From the IMG/VR virus record IMGVR_UViG_3300030430_003264, positions 1 through 30,511 of that record: a stretch of 30,511 bases of DNA, one strand, 5' to 3'. This document shows positions 23,765 through 28,114 of this stretch, piece by piece (position 1 is the stretch's first letter; every line of letters starts with the position of its first letter). The stretch is from a virus. The translations under genes were made by a program, and so were the position numbers. The notes under the pieces are model-generated. The model was not told where the DNA came from. It saw only the letters and a program-made list of their open reading frames with translations, and ran no database searches.

Positions 23765-24064
23765 ATGAAGAAATCAGTTATTGGTTTGGTCTTTACGCTT
23801 GCTCTTGGGTGTGAAATTAGACCTAATCCCTATTCAAGAGCGGAATTTATCAACCAACCAGCACAACCAGTTGCTGCTTGCGAATATAATTTTTATTATA
23901 CTGGTCCAAGAAATTATGAGTACTGCACATCGTATGATGAATTTGGTGATTGTGATTGTTATGTAGTTATTGATCCAACTGTCATTGATTACGAGTGCTA
24001 TGTTGAATATTGTTACTACTGGGATTCTTGCCGGTGGGAAACTTATGACTACAGTTGTTATTAA
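23765..24064 (+). CDS. Cys/Tyr-rich lipoprotein
   Basis: A 99-residue protein. It opens with a lipoprotein signal peptide, MKKSVIGLVFTLALGC, with LALG-C as lipobox (Cys16 lipidated). The mature part has eight more Cys and many Tyr, Asp and Glu, for example YCTSYDEFGDCDCYV and ECYVEYCYYWDSC, so it is probably disulfide-stabilised outside the cytoplasm. The promoter at 23730 is so close that the mRNA would begin at or next to the ATG; there is no upstream ribosome site, so translation may be leaderless. Phage lipoproteins of this size often block superinfection or alter the envelope; that role is not shown here. The family is not recognised. Confidence 0.78.
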   Translation: MKKSVIGLVFTLALGCEIRPNPYSRAEFINQPAQPVAACEYNFYYTGPRNYEYCTSYDEFGDCDCYVVIDPTVIDYECYVEYCYYWDSCRWETYDYSCY

Positions 24065-24073
24065 GGAGAAAAA

Positions 24074-24379
24074 ATGACACCAAAATATTTACAAGTTGTT
24101 GAAGAAGTAGAGGAAACACAAGATAATGAAGAATCAAAAGAGCATTATGTTGTTAACTATCTTAAATCAATGATCGCTCTAGAAGAAGCCATGGAGCCAT
24201 TTAAAGAGCAAAAAAAAGAGTTACGAGTAGAATATATTGAAAACGGCTGGCTAAGTAAAGAAGAAATTTGGTCTGCGATTAAAGCATTCCGAATGTATCA
24301 AAAATCCGCAGATTTAGATGCTGTCAATGAAATGTTTGATTTGATTGAAAAGAAATTTGGACAAAAGGAGGAAGTATGA
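24074..24379 (+). CDS. Small acidic helical protein of unknown function
   Basis: A 101-residue protein with AAGGAG upstream. The N-terminal 30 residues are very acidic (EEVEETQDNEESKE). The rest is helical: 'LKSMIALEEAMEPFKEQKKE', then ENGWLSKEEIWSAIKAFRMY and a final EMFDLIEKKFG. The order (helix with EKK, Gly turn, basic helix with 'K..R') loosely recalls GapR/DUF2312 proteins, which bind overtwisted DNA. I would not rest a name on it. Its stop overlaps the start of the GroES-like gene (ATGA), so the two are likely translated together. Confidence 0.72.
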   Translation: MTPKYLQVVEEVEETQDNEESKEHYVVNYLKSMIALEEAMEPFKEQKKELRVEYIENGWLSKEEIWSAIKAFRMYQKSADLDAVNEMFDLIEKKFGQKEEV

Positions 24380-24657
24380 GTTTAAATCCACGAAATCGTT
24401 TTTTACTTTTAGAAGAGGCGCCACAACAAACAGAACAAGACGCACCAACAATTCTTCTACCAGAAGATTATAATGTTAAAACAAATCCTTTCGGTGTTTA
24501 TAAAATTAGTCAAATATCTGCTGATTGCAGTAAAGTTACCTTGGAGGATATTGGTAAACTTGTTGTAGTTGAAGATCACATGGTTTCAACAGCTAGTTTA
24601 GACCAAGGTGATTTTTTGTTAGTTCAAGAGAATCATATTTATGGAGTTTTGGGTTAA
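24376..24657 (+). CDS. GroES-like co-chaperonin (gp31 analogue)
   Basis: A 93-residue protein with the GroES layout. An initial strand 'PRNRFLLLEE' corresponds to GroES 'HDRVIVKR'. A mobile-loop-length segment containing PTILLPEDY corresponds to the 'GGIVL' contact tripeptide. The middle strand is 'FGVYKISQI'. 'DIGKLVVVEDHMVSTASLDQ' is followed by a last strand FLLVQENHIYGVL, matching GroES 'VGDIVIFNDGY...EVLIMSESDILAIV'. GroES is 97 residues. T4 needs its own co-chaperonin gp31 to fold the capsid protein in host GroEL, and a similar role is likely. AGGAGG lies just before the ATG. The call rests on pattern, not a search. Confidence 0.62.
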   Translation: MSLNPRNRFLLLEEAPQQTEQDAPTILLPEDYNVKTNPFGVYKISQISADCSKVTLEDIGKLVVVEDHMVSTASLDQGDFLLVQENHIYGVLG

Positions 24658-24724
24658 AGCAAAACAACGAACCTATTTAAATTTATTAACTTTAATATGT
24701 AGTAAACAAAAAGGAGAATAAGGT

Positions 24725-25303
24725 TTGATAGGATATATAGTTTTAAGTATTATCACCTCGAATAATTTAAGTTATGATTATAACAATTTAATTAACGAAG
24801 CATATAATTGTAGAAATGCAAGAGAAAACGTTTTACAGACAGGGATAATAGAGAAGTTAGTTGAAATAGAAGATTTTCATTTTCAAGCATATGATATCCC
24901 AGAAGATTTACGAGGAATGCTTCTAGCAGCTGCGTGTATAGAAAGTGGCTATGATGCTCAGGCTAAAGGTGATTGGAAAATTACTTTTAAAACAAAAAAA
25001 CACCCAAGAGCAAAAGGTATACTACAGTTCTGGCATTGGGCAGAAAAAGAATATGGGCTCAATCGACTCGATCCAATACAGTCGGCACATGTTTGGATGT
25101 TTCATGTTGCCAATACCCACAAAAAAAACTTTTGTAGGGGCTATAAGCTTACAAATAAACAAAAATGGTTAGGTGCGTGGGCACAAGCGGTTAGAGGTCG
25201 CCTTACACAAGAAAATCGCTATCGTTGTTTTGAGCGAACTAAACATTGGAAACAGTTAAGGAAATGGAAGAAAAATATTAAAAACTATGACGAAGGATGT
25301 TAA
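24725..25303 (+). CDS. Lytic transglycosylase-like cell wall hydrolase
   Basis: A 192-residue protein. The core 'MLLAAACIESGYDAQAKGDW', with Glu at the 'A.ESGYD' position, then 'RAKGILQFWHWAEKEYGLN' and DPIQSAHVWMFHV, follows the SLT/goose-lysozyme-like order: catalytic 'ESxxxxxA', then 'G..Q......YG', then 'P..sI..g'. The product would cleave peptidoglycan, for lysis or for entry. The C-terminus is very basic (KHWKQLRKWKKNIKN). The N-terminal dozen residues are hydrophobic (IGYIVLSIIT) and may be a signal or anchor. The start is TTG 24725, with AAGGAG ten bases upstream. CCTATTTAAAT (24672-24682), a weak variant of the late motif, lies about 45 bases upstream. It overlaps the next gene by 17 bases. 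Confidence 0.72.
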   Translation: MIGYIVLSIITSNNLSYDYNNLINEAYNCRNARENVLQTGIIEKLVEIEDFHFQAYDIPEDLRGMLLAAACIESGYDAQAKGDWKITFKTKKHPRAKGILQFWHWAEKEYGLNRLDPIQSAHVWMFHVANTHKKNFCRGYKLTNKQKWLGAWAQAVRGRLTQENRYRCFERTKHWKQLRKWKKNIKNYDEGC

Positions 25304-25970
25304 TATAACAATTGGTGGAAGCTTAAATGCTCTTCAATGGGCTTATCAACACGGGACTAGATTGATAATAAATAAGCCTTCCTTTCCTCCTCCCTATGAG
25401 CCCTCAGACAAAAAACTTGCCTGGGGGCTACTTTATTATAAGCTAATGATGGACGGTAAAATAATCGGTGGCGATTATGTAAACGCAGTTCGTATTGATG
25501 ACGACGAAATTACTGTCGCTTGTAAAAATAACATAATAAATAGAACAACTTATGATAAAGTTACTCTTTTTGATGACCAAAATGTTATAGGCTTGCCCGA
25601 TCAGAAAAAACAAATTGACCAGTATACCGTAATAGATACAATGATGGCTGTTTCTTTTGTGTTTAAAGACACAGCTTTTACTCTCAAAACAGGTGATGAT
25701 TTAGTTAACGAAATTCATATACACAAAGATTACATAAACTCTCCAGCAAAAATAGCAGTTGTTTCAAATTTAAACAAAAAACAGTTGAACGACTTTGATT
25801 TTTCTGATACAATGGCTAAGTTCAAGACCGAAACAATCTTAAAACAATCAGGTTTTACGGGAAACTTTATGAAAAGAGATGAGCTTGTTTTAGAAGTCCA
25901 AGAGCGAATAGTCAAACCTAAAATGAACATTTACGAGGAAGCAGAAAAAATAAAGTTTATCTATGTATGA
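25287..25970 (+). CDS. Unknown protein with Rossmann-like N-terminus
   Basis: A 227-residue protein. The first 30 residues, 'VNITIGGSLNALQWAYQHGT' then RLIINKPSF, read as strand, Gly-rich turn, helix, strand. This is the opening of a dinucleotide-binding fold, though with a GGSLNA turn instead of the strict GxGxxG. Further on come 'IIGGDYVNAVRIDDDEITVA' and 'YDKVTLFDDQNVIGLP'. No catalytic motif is recognisable. It overlaps the preceding gene by 17 bases and the following nucleotidyltransferase-like gene by 8, so the three genes are coupled. The two unknowns may act together, but that is only suggested by this arrangement. Confidence 0.72.
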   Translation: MTKDVNITIGGSLNALQWAYQHGTRLIINKPSFPPPYEPSDKKLAWGLLYYKLMMDGKIIGGDYVNAVRIDDDEITVACKNNIINRTTYDKVTLFDDQNVIGLPDQKKQIDQYTVIDTMMAVSFVFKDTAFTLKTGDDLVNEIHIHKDYINSPAKIAVVSNLNKKQLNDFDFSDTMAKFKTETILKQSGFTGNFMKRDELVLEVQERIVKPKMNIYEEAEKIKFIYV

Positions 25971-26868
25971 ACCCGCACTAACAATAAAAAACAAAACACA
26001 CGTAAACCTAGCAGGCATAGTTCCAGTAGCAGGGCAACCTCTTAACTTTAACTTTCCCTGGCATGATAGTTTAATGCCGATTGGACATAACTATCTCGCA
26101 GTTGAGAAAGCAGTTTTTGACTGTGTAGTCGCAGGCTGTAATACTATTTGGTTAGTATGTCCTAAAGACATGCAACCTCTTATTAGATATCGTCTAGGTG
26201 ATTGGGTTGTAGACCCTGTTCGTTATGACAAAGGCGCAACGTTCGGTAAAAGACCAAAAGTTTACGAAGTTCCCATTTACTACACACCTATGCACCCAAA
26301 AGACACAGGACGAAGGGACTGTCTAGCCTGGAGTATTATTACAGGTGCCCAATATGCTTGGCATGTAAGCAGAAAGATAAGTCGCTTCGCACACCCAGAC
26401 AAATACTTTGTTTCATTTCCCTACGGAATGTTTTCACCTTGGTGGTTAAAAGACCATAGACCAGCAATAAGAAACACGAGTACAAACTTTTATGCCGAGT
26501 GCGATAATAAGAATTTTAAAGATGGAAGCTTCCTGCCCTTTACCTTCCTTTCAGAAGACTTTCTAGAGTGCCGAAGGCATTTTAGAAAAAGCGAAACAAA
26601 AGGCTACGACGATCAACTGAATAAGCTACCAGCATCTGAAAGTTGGACCGGTCGTTACTTTACACACGACTTTGTTTTTAGCAAAGTAAACACAGAAGGC
26701 GCAGCGACTTGTAGCTTGCCTTGGTATTATGATGTCTCTTCTTGGGAGGGACTAAAAGCTTGGTTAGGTGGTGAACATGACCTACCTAGACCAAAAGACT
26801 TTTTAATGTCTTACAATGAATGGAATCCACTAGGAGTAGATATTGAAGAAGACGATGAAGATAATTAA
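25963..26868 (+). CDS. Nucleotidyltransferase-like (GT-A fold) protein of unknown function
   Basis: A 301-residue protein. The N-terminal third reads 'LAGIVPVAGQPLNFNFPWHD' then SLMPIGHNYLAVEKAVFDC and VVAGCNTIWLVCPKD. This parallels sugar-nucleotide pyrophosphorylases ('viPAAG...kPKsLlPIg...pliervi....aG...I.iv'), but the Gly-x-Gly-x-Arg loop is altered and the catalytic Arg is missing. 'KDTGRRDCLAWSIITGAQYA' and DKYFVSFPYGMF are placed where such enzymes have the 'GTA.A...A' and 'vlv.l.GD' segments. The C-terminus is acidic (EEDDEDN). The middle is rich in Trp, Tyr and Arg. It could activate or modify a nucleotide, or be a degenerate relative. The family call is tentative; the gene itself is secure. 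Confidence 0.7.
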   Translation: MYEPALTIKNKTHVNLAGIVPVAGQPLNFNFPWHDSLMPIGHNYLAVEKAVFDCVVAGCNTIWLVCPKDMQPLIRYRLGDWVVDPVRYDKGATFGKRPKVYEVPIYYTPMHPKDTGRRDCLAWSIITGAQYAWHVSRKISRFAHPDKYFVSFPYGMFSPWWLKDHRPAIRNTSTNFYAECDNKNFKDGSFLPFTFLSEDFLECRRHFRKSETKGYDDQLNKLPASESWTGRYFTHDFVFSKVNTEGAATCSLPWYYDVSSWEGLKAWLGGEHDLPRPKDFLMSYNEWNPLGVDIEEDDEDN

Positions 26869-26965
26869 TGAAGCCCTATATTTTGTGATATTTTATACGG
26901 CGCTTTTGTGCTATACAGCCGCGTACAAAATTCAAAGCTTGTTTGTCAGAAAGAAAAACAAATAA
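26855..26965 (+). CDS. 36-residue single-pass membrane protein
   Basis: A short open frame overlapping the end of the previous gene by 14 bases. It begins MKIINEALYFVIFYTALLCY, carries one hydrophobic segment of about 18 residues, and ends with a basic tail VRKKNK. It fills an otherwise gene-free gap and stops one base before the ACTATTTA motif at 26966. The ribosome site is weak (GAAGAAG). The shape resembles small holin or spanin-like membrane proteins, and a peptidoglycan hydrolase gene is 1.5 kb upstream, but no function is shown. Confidence 0.5.
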   Translation: MKIINEALYFVIFYTALLCYTAAYKIQSLFVRKKNK

Positions 26966-26978
26966 ACTATTTATTATC
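26966..26978 (+). promoter_or_regulatory. Candidate late promoter motif abutting a start codon
   Basis: ACTATTTATTATC immediately precedes GTG 26979. No ribosome site separates the two. It matches the motif at 12473 in 12 of 13 bases. Confidence 0.42.
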
Positions 26979-27806
26979 GTGAAACTTATACTTGAAAACT
27001 GGCGTCGATACTTAAAAGAGCAGCAAGAGTCCGAACTAGGACTAGGAGCTTATGTTGAAATGGAAAAAGGATATACAATAAGTCTTTCTCTTGTTGACTT
27101 AAGCGTCATAAGCCAACAACTGTCGGGCTCTTCTTCAGTTCAAGATTTTGCAAAGAAGCTTAATAATAGAGAAATGTATGATGCGGCAATAGTAGGAAAT
27201 ATACGAGCCCATCATAATTCTATGTTAGCTAAGGCTGGTATTTCCGGTGGTGAATGCGGACCCTCTGACAGCTACTCTGTTATTGCTTCTATCGGAAAAG
27301 GATACGGAGAAGAACTATACAACGCTCTTCTTGGTTTTGCTGCATCGCAAAAGGATTACATATATATCACACCGGATAGAAATGCCGTTTCCCCTGGCGC
27401 TGCAAAAAGGTGGAAGGATATTGATAATCAAACAGCAGACATAACCCCTCCTGATACTGAACCTTACAAGGGGACGTTTGACCCGGTAGGGCAAAAACAA
27501 ACCACCCCAACTGACGATGATTGTAAAGTACATGACGAAGAACATTTAGATAGAGGCTATAGAGATACGAATCAGGTTGCATTTTATAAAAAATTAAAAG
27601 ATAATCTAGATAACTTCTTCGCCAAAGAAGTAGAACCAATGTTCGATGAACCGGGCTTTTTTGCTAAGTTGTTTGGTAATACACCAGAAAACAAAGCTTT
27701 AAAGATAAAAAAACAACTTCTTAAATTAGGAAAAAAGAAATTTGATAATTGGATTAATCCCGCTACACGTAACAGCGCTTCAAGCAACCAGTCTACTGGT
27801 TCCTAA
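26979..27806 (+). CDS. Unknown protein with GNAT-like segment and 'LENWRRYLKE' N-terminus
   Basis: A 275-residue protein. GTG 26979 is chosen because the product then begins VKLILENWRRYLKEQQES, directly after the ACTATTTA motif. This opening recalls short N-terminal capsid-targeting peptides of T4-like internal head proteins (T4 type MKTYQEFI.E), so packaging into the head is possible. Residues about 99-145, SYSVIASIGKGYGEELYNAL and PDRNAVSPGAAKRW, resemble a small acetyltransferase-like module in which GKGYG would be the acetyl-CoA loop. The middle is Pro/Thr/Asp-rich, and the C-terminal 90 residues are helical and Lys-rich. Its stop overlaps a weak 6-bp hairpin region. Function unknown; the motif readings are tentative. 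Confidence 0.68.
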   Translation: MKLILENWRRYLKEQQESELGLGAYVEMEKGYTISLSLVDLSVISQQLSGSSSVQDFAKKLNNREMYDAAIVGNIRAHHNSMLAKAGISGGECGPSDSYSVIASIGKGYGEELYNALLGFAASQKDYIYITPDRNAVSPGAAKRWKDIDNQTADITPPDTEPYKGTFDPVGQKQTTPTDDDCKVHDEEHLDRGYRDTNQVAFYKKLKDNLDNFFAKEVEPMFDEPGFFAKLFGNTPENKALKIKKQLLKLGKKKFDNWINPATRNSASSNQSTGS

Positions 27807-28053
27807 AAACCAGATCCGCCATTCGAGTAATCAGTCTTGTTATATTGAGAATAACAAATATTCTTGCTTTCTTCGGATAACAAAAGACAAGCCACAGTTT
27901 TCTGTAAAATGGGGAAACAAAATGCTCGTAAAGGAAGCCAATAAACCTTTTTCCATTGAGCATCCACTGCTAAGTAAGTATACTTTCAAAATCACAAACG
28001 TTCGGCTTAAACCAAAGCCGATATCTATTTTTGAGTGGCTCAAAACACGTTAA
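27742..28053 (+). CDS. Unknown small protein overlapping the preceding gene
   Basis: A 103-residue frame from TTG 27742 (AGGAAAAAAG lies about 10 bases upstream). The part beyond the previous stop is protein-like: 'CYIENNKYSCFLRITKDKPQ', FSVKWGNKMLV and a C-terminus ending in IFEWLKTR. The first 20 residues are hydrophobic (MIIGLIPLHVTALQATSLL), but they lie in the overlap with another gene, so they may not be used. No other good start exists downstream. The dnaE promoter follows within ten bases of its stop. The family is unknown. Confidence 0.5.
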   Translation: MIIGLIPLHVTALQATSLLVPKNQIRHSSNQSCYIENNKYSCFLRITKDKPQFSVKWGNKMLVKEANKPFSIEHPLLSKYTFKITNVRLKPKPISIFEWLKTR

Positions 28054-28061
28054 GTTTTCTC

Positions 28062-28090
28062 TTGACTTTAAACACAAACTATATTAGTAT
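28062..28090 (+). promoter_or_regulatory. Sigma70-type promoter for the DnaE gene
   Basis: TTGACT at 28062-28067 (5/6), a 17-bp spacer, TAGTAT at 28085-28090 (4/6). It is about 25 bases upstream of the DnaE ATG. Confidence 0.6.
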
Positions 28091-28114
28091 TAGCAAAAAT
28101 AACTTGGAGAATAA

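Noticed and set aside
23781-23966. Alternative + frame inside the lipoprotein gene
   Set aside because: No ribosome site, while the main frame has a clear lipoprotein signal peptide and promoter.
24672-24682. CCTATTTAAAT as a fifth late-type motif before the transglycosylase-like gene
   Set aside because: It matches only the CTATTTA core, is about 45 bases from the start and could be chance in AT-rich DNA. It is noted in the gene entry only.
27786-27801. AACCAG-TCTA-CTGGTT hairpin at the end of the 26979 gene
   Set aside because: A perfect 6-bp stem, but it is followed by an A-rich stretch, not T's, and sits upstream of the stop codon, so it is not supported as a terminator.
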